A stretch of 64,000 bases of DNA from Flavobacterium sp. KACC 22761 (GCF_034058155.1 NZ_CP139148.1:3658001-3722000); one strand, 5' to 3'; shown: positions 34,947 to 44,536, numbered from the stretch's first letter. The notes: generated by a model not told the origin, from the sequence alone. Numbers and translations: made by a program.

Positions 34947-37457
34947 ATGAAAAATGCTTTTCTAATAATTACAGTTTGTTTGAGCGCCATTTTGTTCTCT
35001 TGCAAGAAAGATAAAGATCAAGTACCTACAGAAACTGAAAAGTCTGATACTGTTGCTGATTCCACTTTTGCTGATACCGGTTGGCCACGCGAAGCTGAAA
35101 ATAACGGTACAAAACTCGTTTATTATCAGCCTCAGGTGGATGATTGGAAAGATTTTAAAGTACTTACCGCTCGAGTAGCTTTTTCGTTGACTCCAAAAGA
35201 TGGAAAACAGGTTTTGGGTGTCGCTTCTTTAAAAGCAGAAACATTGGTCGATAAAGACAATCGAAGCGCTTATATAAAAAACCTTCAAATTACCGATGTG
35301 CGTTTTCCTGCTTTGGACGAAAAGAAAGTTCCCGAAATGGAAAAACTGTTCAAAGAAACACTGCCTCAAAGCGGAGATCCTATTTCTGTAGATCGCATTT
35401 TGGCCGATTTAAGCCATACCAAAAGTCCGCCGAAGGGAATTGCCGCTAAAAACGATCCGCCAACTATTTTTTACAGCACAAAGCCATCGCTCTTGCTTAT
35501 TGTGCAAGGCGAACCGGTTTTGGTTCCGATTGAGAAATCGGATATTCAATATGTAGTGAATACCAATTGGGATTTGTTTTTTGATAAAACGACGAAAGAT
35601 TATTATCTGTTAGCCGAAAACATTTGGCTGACGTCGAAAAAAGTGGAAGGAAAATGGACGAAAACGACAAAACTGCCTTCAAGTTTAAGCAATCTGCCAT
35701 CAGGAGAGAATTATGATGATGTCAAAAAAATGATTCCGCCTCCAACTTCAGGAAATGCTCCAGAAGTTTTCTACAGCAATAAACCAGCCGAATTGATCGC
35801 AGTAACGGGAAATCCGAAATTCATTAAAATTGACGGAACCAAATTAATGTACATTGACAATACCGAAAATGATGTTTTTGCCAATGAAGCTGATGGACAA
35901 TATTATGTGTTATTATCAGGAAGATGGTTTAAATCCAAAGAATTGACAGGGCCGTGGTCGTATGCGGGAAATAATCTGCCAGCTGATTTTGCTAAAATCC
36001 CTAAAAATTCGCCACGTGCCAATGTGTTAGCTTCTGTGCCTGGAACGCAGGAAGCAAATGATGCGGTAATGTTGTCGCAAGTTCCGACAACAGCCATTTT
36101 GAAAAAATCGGATGCCGAAGCAAAAGTAAAAGTGAATTATGATGGAGGTACGGCACAGTTTAAACCAATTGAAGGCACAAAAATGCAATATGCAAGCAAT
36201 ACGCAAGAGAAAATTATTAAAGTAGGCGATTTGTATTATTTATGTTTTCAAGCCGTTTGGTTTATGTCGACAAGCCCTAACGGACCTTGGAAAACATGCG
36301 ATTCTGTTCCGAAAGAAATTTATACGATTCCGCCAAGTTCTCCTGTGTATAATGTGACGTACGTAACGCAAACCACAACCGATACTACTGTAGAAAGCAG
36401 TTCAACTGCCGGTTATTTGGGCGCTTTTATTATTGGAGCTACTTTTGGCGCCATATTGAGTTATGGTACAGGATGGTATTATCCACCGTATGTATATTAT
36501 GGAGGCATGTATCCAATTTATCGTCCGTGGCCGTATGCGTACGGAGGCGGAGCAGTTTATAATCCGTGGACGGGTGGCTACGCGGCCGGAAGACGCGTGT
36601 ACGGACCTTATGGCGTGGCAGGAACTTCGGCTTGGTACAATCCAGCAACAGGAAGATACGGGCGTTCTGCAAGTGTTCAAGGTTGGTATGGCGGTCGTAC
36701 TGCTGCAAGTACCTATAATCCGTGGACAGGAAATTACGCCAGAACCAATCAAGGGCATAATGCGTATGCACAATGGGGACATTCGGCAGCAACAAATGGC
36801 AATCAATGGGCGCAGACCGGACATATTACTACCAGACGCGGTACAGCAGTTGCGTACAAAACTTCGGGCGGAAAAGAAGGTGTAATTACGCATCGCCGTG
36901 GCGGAGGAACTACGATTCACACCAACAATAATCTATACGCAGGCCACGACGGACATGTTTATAAAAGAGATGCAAACGGAAACTGGAGTCATTACAATAA
37001 TGGAAACGGTGGTTGGACGCAAGCAGGAACCTTGGGTTCGTCAAAAAAAGCGGGTGAAGGCATTCAGAATAGAGCGAATCAAGGACTTGGTGCCAATGGA
37101 GCAGGGGAGCGCATCCAGCGTGACAAACCCAACGAAGGACTTGGAGCCAATGGCGCTGGAGAACGAATTCAGCGTGATAACTTGCCAAATGCCAACCAAA
37201 ACCTAGGTGGCGAAACCCGATTAGGCGACAGAACCGAGGGAAATAATGTAAACAGACCAGAACAAAGACTAGGGCAACCAAACAAACCGCTTGGAGAACC
37301 CGGCCGTTCTGATGTGACAAACGATCTTGATCGCTCTGCTTTTTCAAGAGACCGTGGCGAATCGCAAACGCGTAATTTCCAAAATTTCCAGCGCCAAGGT
37401 GGTTTTGGCGGTGGTGGATTCCGTGGCGGTGGTGGCGGTTTTAGGGGTAGGAGATAA
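34947..37457 (+). CDS. Large repetitive lipoprotein with Gly/Tyr-rich C-terminus
   Basis: 836 residues from the ATG at 34947, chosen over an upstream GTG because it gives a clean lipoprotein signal (lipobox LFSC). Three diverged ~100-residue units follow, each with a strand pattern ending in a YY-x-L-x8-WF/WL-x-S-x-GPW/GKW-like motif (about 165, 275 and 385). A hydrophobic Gly-rich stretch near 480 precedes a long Tyr/Trp/Gly-rich region with YNPWTG repeats. GLGANGAGERIQRD copies and a Gly/Arg tail (FRGGGGGFRGRR) end the protein. Similar proteins are labelled carbohydrate-binding family V/XII, which I regard as unproven. It is probably an outer-surface or envelope structural protein. Confidence 0.75.
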   Translation: MKNAFLIITVCLSAILFSCKKDKDQVPTETEKSDTVADSTFADTGWPREAENNGTKLVYYQPQVDDWKDFKVLTARVAFSLTPKDGKQVLGVASLKAETLVDKDNRSAYIKNLQITDVRFPALDEKKVPEMEKLFKETLPQSGDPISVDRILADLSHTKSPPKGIAAKNDPPTIFYSTKPSLLLIVQGEPVLVPIEKSDIQYVVNTNWDLFFDKTTKDYYLLAENIWLTSKKVEGKWTKTTKLPSSLSNLPSGENYDDVKKMIPPPTSGNAPEVFYSNKPAELIAVTGNPKFIKIDGTKLMYIDNTENDVFANEADGQYYVLLSGRWFKSKELTGPWSYAGNNLPADFAKIPKNSPRANVLASVPGTQEANDAVMLSQVPTTAILKKSDAEAKVKVNYDGGTAQFKPIEGTKMQYASNTQEKIIKVGDLYYLCFQAVWFMSTSPNGPWKTCDSVPKEIYTIPPSSPVYNVTYVTQTTTDTTVESSSTAGYLGAFIIGATFGAILSYGTGWYYPPYVYYGGMYPIYRPWPYAYGGGAVYNPWTGGYAAGRRVYGPYGVAGTSAWYNPATGRYGRSASVQGWYGGRTAASTYNPWTGNYARTNQGHNAYAQWGHSAATNGNQWAQTGHITTRRGTAVAYKTSGGKEGVITHRRGGGTTIHTNNNLYAGHDGHVYKRDANGNWSHYNNGNGGWTQAGTLGSSKKAGEGIQNRANQGLGANGAGERIQRDKPNEGLGANGAGERIQRDNLPNANQNLGGETRLGDRTEGNNVNRPEQRLGQPNKPLGEPGRSDVTNDLDRSAFSRDRGESQTRNFQNFQRQGGFGGGGFRGGGGGFRGRR

Positions 37458-37485
37458 ATTTGTTTATAGGTTAGTTTTAATTCAG

Positions 37486-37535
37486 AAAAAAAATCAGGTT
37501 TGGTGGTTAATATTAGCCAGACCTGATTTTTTTTT
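37486..37535. terminator. Bidirectional terminator after the large lipoprotein gene
   Basis: Stem AAAAAAATCAGGT / ACCTGATTTTTTT, with extra TGG/CCA pairing in the loop and A and T runs on both sides. It separates two convergent genes and marks the left edge of the defence island. Confidence 0.88.
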
Positions 37536-37590
37536 ATAAAAAAGAGATATTTTAATTAAAGTTTTCAATAATTGTTTCTTTTATTATATT

Positions 37591-38031
37591 TTAGCGTTTA
37601 CTTTTTAATAAATCGGGAATTGCAATGACAGGTAAGATAACATTACTTAAAAAAGTATCCTTCCAAGTATTAAAAAGCATACCGCGTAAAGTGGAGTAAG
37701 CAATTCCAAGTAGAGTAGAAACAAATATTCCGCTGAATAATGGTTTATCATTACTAATTTGATAATGATCACTTAGATCATCAATTTTATAAAAAAAATC
37801 AACTTCATAACTACCGCCTTGTTCAATAGGTGCATCTATTACAACATTCACGTCTAGAAAAAGCCTAATTTTAACTACCTCTTTTTCTAAATTATGCATC
37901 ATATTATGTGATACAATAATATCGTAAGAAGGATTTTTTTCTAACTTACTTTTAAATAAAATGGTGTTTTCTTTTTCCCATTTTATATTCGTTAAATGAA
38001 TTTTTGATGGTACTATTTTATTTTCATCCAT
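37591..38031 (-). CDS. SecB-like chaperone of a toxin-antitoxin-chaperone module
   Basis: 146 residues, beta strands first, then a long helix. The C-terminal part (LLGIAYSTLRGMLFNTW, then SNVILPVIAIPDLL) lines up with the end of SecB, where a helix with a conserved Arg is followed by a P-x-N-x-x-A-P-V-type strand. It is the third gene after a HigB-like and a HigA-like gene, spaced 4 bp from the latter. That order equals the HigB1-HigA1-Rv1957 system of Mycobacterium tuberculosis, in which the SecB-like chaperone stabilises the antitoxin. Family call is by pattern only. Confidence 0.72.
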   Translation of the reverse strand: MDENKIVPSKIHLTNIKWEKENTILFKSKLEKNPSYDIIVSHNMMHNLEKEVVKIRLFLDVNVVIDAPIEQGGSYEVDFFYKIDDLSDHYQISNDKPLFSGIFVSTLLGIAYSTLRGMLFNTWKDTFLSNVILPVIAIPDLLKSKR

Positions 38032-38035
38032 AGGA

Positions 38036-38425
38036 TTATGATACTTTTTTATCTAGACTACTTTCAACAGAAAATACTTCTGAATTTTCAAACAAAGTAT
38101 CTTCTTGTTCTTCTTGCCCTACATGCACTTTTAAATACACATACTCTTTTTGAGCTTCTATATGAATAATATCCGCACCAAGAACTGTTTCAATTTTGGT
38201 AATTGTTTTGGTTGTATATGTGTGTGTACCAGTTAGCCACTTGCTAATTTCAGATGGTTTTTTGTTAAGCAAACGTGCTAAATCAACTGATTTTAAACCT
38301 CTTTCTTTAAGTAATTCTTGAATCTTATTTGCAATAGCAAGATTTTTTTCAACTAATTTATTGATTTCTGGGTTTTTATTTTGTTCTAACCAATTAGAAA
38401 TTATATTATTTTTAGTGTTTTCCAT
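38036..38425 (-). CDS. HigA-like XRE antitoxin with C-terminal extension
   Basis: 129 residues. A helical N-terminal arm (1-30) leads into an XRE helix-turn-helix at about 32-88 (SVDLARLLNKKPSEISKWLTG). After it comes a ~40-residue tail with two hydrophobic patches (EYVYLKVHV at 94-102 and SEVFSVES at 115-122). In known chaperone-dependent antitoxins such a tail (ChAD) makes the antitoxin unstable unless SecB-like chaperone binds. Its position between toxin and chaperone, with 2-bp and 4-bp gaps, supports that role. It should also repress the operon. Confidence 0.82.
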   Translation of the reverse strand: MENTKNNIISNWLEQNKNPEINKLVEKNLAIANKIQELLKERGLKSVDLARLLNKKPSEISKWLTGTHTYTTKTITKIETVLGADIIHIEAQKEYVYLKVHVGQEEQEDTLFENSEVFSVESSLDKKVS

Positions 38426-38427
38426 AA

Positions 38428-38949
38428 TTAAAAATTAATTATCATATCAGACTGAAACTCAATATCAGTAAAGGTTTCATTCCATGTGATAGTTTTTTGT
38501 TTAAATGCTTCGTCTAATGCTGCTGTAATTTGATTTGCTAATTTAAAATGATCTCTCACATTTTCGCATTCTTGTGCTGTTATAGCTGTTTTTAAATCTC
38601 CATTGAAAAGAAATACTACATGCTCGTTTGCACGCAAGCAATATAAGCGTAATGCATTTGGTTTTTTCTTTCCATTTTCAATGTATGAAGGATTATTGTT
38701 TTTTGCAGGTGGTAGTGCTGAAGTATCTGCAGTCTCTCCTTCAGGTCTAAATAAATGAGGTTGTGCACCATATTTTTCTCCAATTACTTGTATCCATTTT
38801 ACAATATGATAAAGTTTGTCCTTATTCGTTTGTTCGTGCGTAGCAATAAACTTTTCAAATAATGAAATAGTTTCTTCTCCTACAACAAGAGAGTAATATG
38901 ATACTTTATCATAAGCTCCTATATGTTTGATACGTGCAAAAGTATTCAC
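38428..38949 (-). CDS. HigB/RelE-like toxin candidate
   Basis: 173 residues. The start is GTG at 38949: a TAA stop lies directly upstream in frame and the next Met is near the C-terminus, so GTG is forced. The C-terminal half (ALRLYCLRANEHVVFLFNGDLKTA, followed by QECENVRDHFKLANQI) resembles the beta-sheet core and basic residues of HigB/RelE mRNA interferases. The N-terminal ~75 residues are not recognisable. First gene of a three-gene module, 2 bp before the antitoxin. The toxin label rests on weak fold similarity and on operon logic. Confidence 0.62.
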   Translation of the reverse strand: MNTFARIKHIGAYDKVSYYSLVVGEETISLFEKFIATHEQTNKDKLYHIVKWIQVIGEKYGAQPHLFRPEGETADTSALPPAKNNNPSYIENGKKKPNALRLYCLRANEHVVFLFNGDLKTAITAQECENVRDHFKLANQITAALDEAFKQKTITWNETFTDIEFQSDMIINF

Positions 38950-38993
38950 TTATAAGTTATTTTCCAAATTAATATTCATTTTTAAGTTAACTT
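38948..38993. promoter_or_regulatory. Two short palindromes before the toxin gene, possible antitoxin operators
   Basis: ACTTATAAGT (38948-38957) overlaps the GTG start and AAGTTAACTT (38984-38993) lies 27 bp upstream. Both are perfect 10-bp palindromes built from AAGT/ACTT arms. HigA antitoxins usually bind such sites to repress their own operon; that is inference here. Confidence 0.4.
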
Positions 38994-39136
38994 TACATGA
39001 TTTATCTTACGAATATAGAATTATTTTAACTGCTTTTTATCACTATACTTAGACCTTAACACTATTCTGTCTTTTTAAAAGTTTTAATTTTTAAAATTAA
39101 TTATAAAAACTAAATGTTAAGCTAGTAGTTAATAAA

Positions 39137-42100
39137 CTATAAATTTCCTGAAAAATCTTCTCCTAATAATTTAGCTTGATCTAAAATCGTTTTCACAGCG
39201 TTTTCCTGTAAATCTGGGGGGTATCCATATTTTTTTAAAATACGTTTTATTAATACTCGCATTTTAGCTTGAACACTTTCTTTTTTATCCCAATCAATTG
39301 TAACTGAATTTCGAACGCTTTCAACTAATTCTCGTGCGATTGTTTTTAAAATTTCATCACCTAATACTTTTACCGCACTATCAGAAACTTCTAATGCATC
39401 ATAAAAAGCTAATTCTCTAAAATCAAGATTTAATTTTTCACCTCTTTGATCGGCAAGTTTTATTTCTTTCGCCATTCGTATCATTTCTTCAATAACCTCG
39501 GCGGCCGTTAAAGCGTTATTTTGATAACGTTTAATAGCATCAGAAAGCATTTCAGAAAACTTTTTACTTTGTATGATATTGTGTGAGGAGCGTTTTTTAA
39601 TCTCATCATTTAATAATCTTCTCAATAATTCTAAAGCCAAATTCTTTCTTGGCATATCTTTTAATTCCGCCAAGAACTCATCTGATAAAATTGAAATTTC
39701 AGGTTTTTCTATACCTGCAACATCAAAAATATCTATTACCTCAGTTGAAATTAAAGCATCTGAAATAATTTGTCTAATAGCTGTTTCTACTTCTTCATCA
39801 CTTCGTTTTTTTACACTTTCTCTCAATTTAGATATTCTTGCCTTAATAGCTTGAAAGAAGCTTAAATCATCTCTAATGGCTAATGCTTTTGGATGTGGCA
39901 CCGAAATAGCAAAAGCTTTGGAAAGATTACTCACATTGGAACTAAATCGATCTTTACCGTTATCCAATCCTAACACATAATCGGTTGCATCTAGCAAAAA
40001 TGTTAGTTTTTGCCTTGGCTCTAAATTAAAGAACCTTTTATATTCGAATTTATCAAATAAATCTATTACAATTTCATATAACTCTTCCATTTTGGCAACG
40101 GCTTCTTCCTGATCAAATTCAATTTTACCTTTACCGCCATTTGCTGTATAAATACTTAAAGCTTTCTTTAAATCTTGTGCAATACCTAAGTAATCAACGA
40201 TTAAACCACCTTCTTTGTCTTTAAAAACACGGTTTACTCTGGCAATAGCCTGCATTAAATTGTGTCCTGACATTGGTTTATCTACATATAAAGTATTTAA
40301 ACAAGGAGCATCAAAACCTGTTAGCCACATATCACGAACAATAACTAATTTTAAACCGTCTTTTGGGTCTTTTAATCTGTCACCAATCGCTTTTCTTTTT
40401 GGTTTGTTTCTGATGTGTTCCTGCCAATCTAATGGATCAGATGAAGAACCGGTCATAATAACTTTGATTACACCTTTATCATCATCATTACTATACCACT
40501 CTGGACGAATTTTAATAATTGCATCGTGTAAAGCTACACAAATTCTACGACTCATACACACAATCATGCCTTTGCCTTCAAAAACTTCTCCTCGTTGTTC
40601 GAAATGTTTTACTAAGTCAGCTGCTACTTGTTGTAATCGTTTTTCGCTACCTACAATGGCTTCCTGTTGTGTCCATTTTGCAAAACGTTGTTGGCGTTCT
40701 GTTAGTTCATCTTCTTCGGTAACTTCTTCAATACGCTGGTCAATAAGACTTTGCTCATCTGAATTCAATTCTATTTTTGCCAAACGGCTTTCATAAAATA
40801 TACGAACTGTTGCTCCATCTTCAACTGCTTGTTGAATATCATAAATATCTACATATTCGCCGAAAATAGCTTGGGTATTTTTATCTTCATTTTCTATTGG
40901 TGTTCCCGTGAAACCTATAAATGAAGCATTTGGTAGTGCGTCACGCATATGACGAGCATAACCATCAATAAAATCATATTGGCTACGATGTGCTTCATCA
41001 GCTACTACCACAATATTTCTGCGGTCAGACAATTTTGGATATTCACCACCTTTTTCTTCAGGCATAAATTTCTGAATAGTGGTAAAAATTACACCACCCG
41101 AAGCCACTGAAAGTAAACTTTGCAAATGGTTTCTATTTTCTGCTTGTACTGGAGTTTGTCTTATCAGTTGTTGACAATTACTGAAAGTATCAAATAATTG
41201 TTGGTCTAAATCATTTCTATCTGTTAAAACCACAATAGTTGGATTGTCTAATTGTGGCGTTACGACCATTTTACCCGAATAAAACACCATACTCAAACTT
41301 TTGCCACTTCCTTGTGTATGCCAAACGACACCTGCACGCTGGTCACCTTGAACAGACGCTGCTTTTATAGTTGATTGTATAGCTTTGTTTACGGCATAAT
41401 ATTGATGATATGCTGCTATTTTTTTGATGGTTTTTTCTTTGGTTTTCTCAAATACGATAAAGTATCTGATTAGGTCTATTAATACTTTTTTATCCAACAT
41501 ACCTTGGAGCATTATATCCATTTCTAAATGGTTTTGCTCTGTTGGGAATAATGAAGAATTATATAGTTCTCTTGATTCTTCAACTCTATTGTTTTCATTT
41601 GGAGCTGGTGGAATTTTCCAACCGCTAAACCTGCTCCAATCACTTGTTATGGTTCCTGCTTTTGCAAACCAACCATCTGTAGCAATTAGAATACTATTGT
41701 AGTTAAAAAGTGAAGGAATAGCTTGTTTGTAGGTTTGTAATTGGTCGAAAGCGTTTTTTATAGTTGCATTTTCCGAAGTTGCATTTTTTATTTCAATGAC
41801 AACTAAAGGTAAACCATTGATGAATAAAATAACATCCGGTCTTTTGTTGGCATGCTTTTCAACTATAGTAAATTGATTGACCGCTACGAAATCATTATTT
41901 AATGGATTATCAAAATCCATTAACCAAACTTTAAAAGTTTTGTTTTCTACGCCTTCTCTACCTTTTATATCCACACCTTCCGTAAGTAATTTATGAAAAG
42001 CTTCATTATTGGCTAACAAAGATGTATGCTTTACTCGCAGTACCTGTTTCACAGCTTCTTCACGAACTTCGTAAGGAATAGACGGATTGAGTTTTGCAAT

Positions 42101-42238
42101 AGCTTCTTCCAACCGAGAAGTTAACACAACTTCATTGTAGGCTCTCTCTAATGCAATACCATTTATAATTTCATAGCCTTGTTTTTCAAAGGTTTGAAGT
42201 GCTATTTGTTCTATTTCGTCTTCGGTTAAAATGTTCAT
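39137..42238 (-). CDS. hsdR: Type I restriction enzyme, R (HsdR) subunit
   Basis: 1033 residues. The N-terminal PD-(D/E)xK nuclease has Asp135 (RPDVILF), Glu149 and Lys151 (VVIEIKNA). The SF2 motor has Walker A TQGSGKS at 308-314, DEAH at 414-417 (VVADEAHRSQYD) and TGTPIE at 444-449, then motifs V/VI around DMWLTGFDAP and QAIARVNR. A helical C-terminal part docks to the methylase core. It translocates and cuts foreign DNA that lacks the host methylation pattern. The start codon overlaps the stop of the HEPN gene by 4 bp (ATGA), so the genes are translationally coupled. All key residues are intact. Confidence 0.96.
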   Translation of the reverse strand: MNILTEDEIEQIALQTFEKQGYEIINGIALERAYNEVVLTSRLEEAIAKLNPSIPYEVREEAVKQVLRVKHTSLLANNEAFHKLLTEGVDIKGREGVENKTFKVWLMDFDNPLNNDFVAVNQFTIVEKHANKRPDVILFINGLPLVVIEIKNATSENATIKNAFDQLQTYKQAIPSLFNYNSILIATDGWFAKAGTITSDWSRFSGWKIPPAPNENNRVEESRELYNSSLFPTEQNHLEMDIMLQGMLDKKVLIDLIRYFIVFEKTKEKTIKKIAAYHQYYAVNKAIQSTIKAASVQGDQRAGVVWHTQGSGKSLSMVFYSGKMVVTPQLDNPTIVVLTDRNDLDQQLFDTFSNCQQLIRQTPVQAENRNHLQSLLSVASGGVIFTTIQKFMPEEKGGEYPKLSDRRNIVVVADEAHRSQYDFIDGYARHMRDALPNASFIGFTGTPIENEDKNTQAIFGEYVDIYDIQQAVEDGATVRIFYESRLAKIELNSDEQSLIDQRIEEVTEEDELTERQQRFAKWTQQEAIVGSEKRLQQVAADLVKHFEQRGEVFEGKGMIVCMSRRICVALHDAIIKIRPEWYSNDDDKGVIKVIMTGSSSDPLDWQEHIRNKPKRKAIGDRLKDPKDGLKLVIVRDMWLTGFDAPCLNTLYVDKPMSGHNLMQAIARVNRVFKDKEGGLIVDYLGIAQDLKKALSIYTANGGKGKIEFDQEEAVAKMEELYEIVIDLFDKFEYKRFFNLEPRQKLTFLLDATDYVLGLDNGKDRFSSNVSNLSKAFAISVPHPKALAIRDDLSFFQAIKARISKLRESVKKRSDEEVETAIRQIISDALISTEVIDIFDVAGIEKPEISILSDEFLAELKDMPRKNLALELLRRLLNDEIKKRSSHNIIQSKKFSEMLSDAIKRYQNNALTAAEVIEEMIRMAKEIKLADQRGEKLNLDFRELAFYDALEVSDSAVKVLGDEILKTIARELVESVRNSVTIDWDKKESVQAKMRVLIKRILKKYGYPPDLQENAVKTILDQAKLLGEDFSGNL

Positions 42239-43287
42239 TGTGGTACAATTAAATTGATTAAAACTGCTTGCTCTCCATCAAAACGAGCTTGCAGTGGAGC
42301 AAATGAAATTTCATCTCGTTTGGTAATTGGCTCAAACCAATATTTACCTTCCTTTTTGCCTTTGAAAAAACTCATAAAGGTTTCTCTGCCTACTCCGTCT
42401 TTGAGAAAATGTAGGAAAGGCGAAAGACTGAAAATTTCATTATCCCATTTTATAAAAAGTTGCTCTTGTCCAAGACCTAAAACGAATGCCTGATTTGCTG
42501 CAAAGTCAAAATCTCCAAATTCTTTATTCAGATAATGGCCGTTAAATTCTTCACATCTGCATTTGGTTGTATAGCTTTCAAATCTCAAAATTTTGCACTC
42601 TGCTAAAAACTCTGTCATCATCAACATTTCTTTGAAAAGTGGAATGACTTGCAAAAGTTCCGCTTCGGCTTCTTCTCTTGTCGGTGCAGTATGATGCGAA
42701 ATATCGTTTCTTATGTCTTGCAAAGCCAAAAGTTTGTCCAACAAATCAGATTCTATTTCTTCGCATTTCAAGCCCAATCCATTGGCTCTGGAATATTGAA
42801 CAACTGCTTTTATATTTTGAATTTTGACTTTAAGTGCATCAGAAATCAAACGGTCGGTATTGAAGTTTCTATAAACTGAACCTGTTGGGCTTGTGCCCAC
42901 CAAAACCTGTACGGCTTTCAAGTCAATTGCTTTATGCCTGACTTCACCCCAAACGATAGCATACAATACAAAAGCAATAGATTCCCAAGTGTCTTTCAAA
43001 TGCAGTAATTTCCTAACAGGGTCTGATGCTCCTTCACCTTTTTCTGAAAGCCTGAAGTTGTAAGCAATGCAAGACGGATACTGATTGTAAACCGTGTCTT
43101 TTAATCTTTCAAATTCCGTGTCTTGAAATTCCTGATAGGCTTCTACATAGCCGATTGGTTCCATTTCATACAGAACACGGCTTGGTAAAAATTCAGTTCC
43201 TGCAATTTGAATTGTACCGGCTTCGTCCAACGATTCATTAAATCGCTGATACCTTTCGTGCTCATATGGAAATTCACTATCAGCCAT
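42235..43287 (-). CDS. HEPN-motif protein encoded between hsdS and hsdR
   Basis: 350 residues. I do not recognise an established full-length family. The middle third is helical and contains RNDISHH at 193-199. R193-N-x3-H198 is the RNase motif of HEPN domains, preceded by a helix like that of other HEPN proteins (RKLLHLKDTWESIAFVLYAI, about 92-111). A second, beta-rich part (about 240-350) has IKWDNEIFSLSPFLHFL and ends in a strand. There is no P-loop, so it is not a full PrrC or RloC. It overlaps hsdS by 8 bp and hsdR by 4 bp and must be co-expressed. A plausible role is an RNase effector that acts when restriction is blocked. Confidence 0.7.
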   Translation of the reverse strand: MADSEFPYEHERYQRFNESLDEAGTIQIAGTEFLPSRVLYEMEPIGYVEAYQEFQDTEFERLKDTVYNQYPSCIAYNFRLSEKGEGASDPVRKLLHLKDTWESIAFVLYAIVWGEVRHKAIDLKAVQVLVGTSPTGSVYRNFNTDRLISDALKVKIQNIKAVVQYSRANGLGLKCEEIESDLLDKLLALQDIRNDISHHTAPTREEAEAELLQVIPLFKEMLMMTEFLAECKILRFESYTTKCRCEEFNGHYLNKEFGDFDFAANQAFVLGLGQEQLFIKWDNEIFSLSPFLHFLKDGVGRETFMSFFKGKKEGKYWFEPITKRDEISFAPLQARFDGEQAVLINLIVPQ

Positions 43288-44536
43288 TTACTTCTATTTC
43301 GCCAGACATTAGTTTGGGTAACAAACTGTCTCGCGTGGTTTTTAAAATTTCATTTTCTGCAAGGTTGTCCAATATCTTTTCAAACATTGGTTTTACGGTT
43401 TTACCAAAAGCTTCAATCAATTCGGCAGGTGGAATAATTGTTCTAATGCTCTCAATGGCTGATGCACTAATATTGGGCTGTGCACTTCCAGAAGCCGAAT
43501 TTTGTATTGTGTTTTGGTAAGTTTCAGAAGAAAGGAGCAAGTATATAAATAAATTTCCGCAGGCGATTTTCTCCTTAAACATTCCTACTCGTTGATTAAG
43601 CCAAAGACTTTTATTAGTCAATGGCACTAAACCAATTTTACCAACTTCTGCACCTGTCATAGCAATCAACAAAGAGCCACTTTCAATTTTGAATTTATTA
43701 TCTAAGAAAGAAACAACCGAAGCATCTACAAAATCGGTATTTTGAATATCCACTACATTGCCGCTGATATTTTTGATTTTGATGATGCCAATCTCTCCCT
43801 GCTCTTGAAAATCTTTGCTTTTAAATGCATAACCATTTTGAACATAACATATTTCGCCAATGCTATTTATACACCAACTCTCAGGAATTTCTCCAACCTC
43901 GCTTTGCTTTAAGTTGCCGCTAGTGTTTGGAAAGTTGAAATTAATAAACCATTCTCTAAAAAGTGTTCGAGCTATTTCTTCAAGAGTTTGATTGGTTTCA
44001 AGATTGTTACCTATTTTTTCATCAATTGATTTTATGTAAGATACTATTTTGTTTTGTTCTGTAATAGTTGGATAAGAAACTATGAAATTTTTCATATCAC
44101 CTTGGGTTATGTGCCCAAGACCTGTAGTTTGTTTGTCTTTTGCTATTCTAATAATTTCTGGTTTAATGTATTTTAGCAAGTAATAAATAAAATCAGCCGT
44201 TACATATTCCTTTGGAACAACCTTAAAAATGTGTTGATTTAAGTACCCATCTTCTAAGTCATACCAAAAAGCATCAATAGAGGTTTCTGGCGATCCTGAC
44301 CAAGAAAAAAGAAGATCTCCTTTAAAGACCTTGTAATTGTTATCAAATATTTGATTAGTAAAAGCTGTTTGATTCGTTATTCCATACTTTAATTCATTAA
44401 TTTTTATAATTGGAAATTTCGCATTTTCTTCAAAGTGAATATTCTTAAATGCAAGACCATTTATCCATCCTGCTAAAGAATGTAAATCAGTTTTTTGCCA
44501 ATTAGCATTAAAGTTAGGTGTATAGTTAGAACTCAT
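43280..44536 (-). CDS. hsdS: Type I restriction-modification, specificity (HsdS) subunit
   Basis: 418 residues, the normal length for a two-domain HsdS. TRD1 covers about 1-150, and the first conserved helix region contains [20 protein letters not shown] (about 155-175) with [19 protein letters not shown]2 begins at [15 protein letters not shown] (about 215), and the closing conserved helix has [20 protein letters not shown] and [12 protein letters not shown]. Each TRD reads one half of a bipartite target. It overlaps hsdM by 11 bp and the HEPN gene by 8 bp. The recognition sequence cannot be deduced. Confidence 0.95.
   Translation of the reverse strand: MSSNYTPNFNANWQKTDLHSLAGWINGLAFKNIHFEENAKFPIIKINELKYGITNQTAFTNQIFDNNYKVFKGDLLFSWSGSPETSIDAFWYDLEDGYLNQHIFKVVPKEYVTADFIYYLLKYIKPEIIRIAKDKQTTGLGHITQGDMKNFIVSYPTITEQNKIVSYIKSIDEKIGNNLETNQTLEEIARTLFREWFINFNFPNTSGNLKQSEVGEIPESWCINSIGEICYVQNGYAFKSKDFQEQGEIGIIKIKNISGNVVDIQNTDFVDASVVSFLDNKFKIESGSLLIAMTGAEVGKIGLVPLTNKSLWLNQRVGMFKEKIACGNLFIYLLLSSETYQNTIQNSASGSAQPNISASAIESIRTIIPPAELIEAFGKTVKPMFEKILDNLAENEILKTTRDSLLPKLMSGEIEVNG

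Noticed and set aside
36402..37347. Long ORFs on both strands inside the large lipoprotein gene
   Set aside because: They are shadows of the repetitive Gly/Tyr-rich coding region in other frames and show low-complexity composition without domains.
42235..43287. Full-length PrrC or RloC anticodon nuclease
   Set aside because: No Walker A/B ATPase domain is present and the protein is too short; only the HEPN-type motif is shared.
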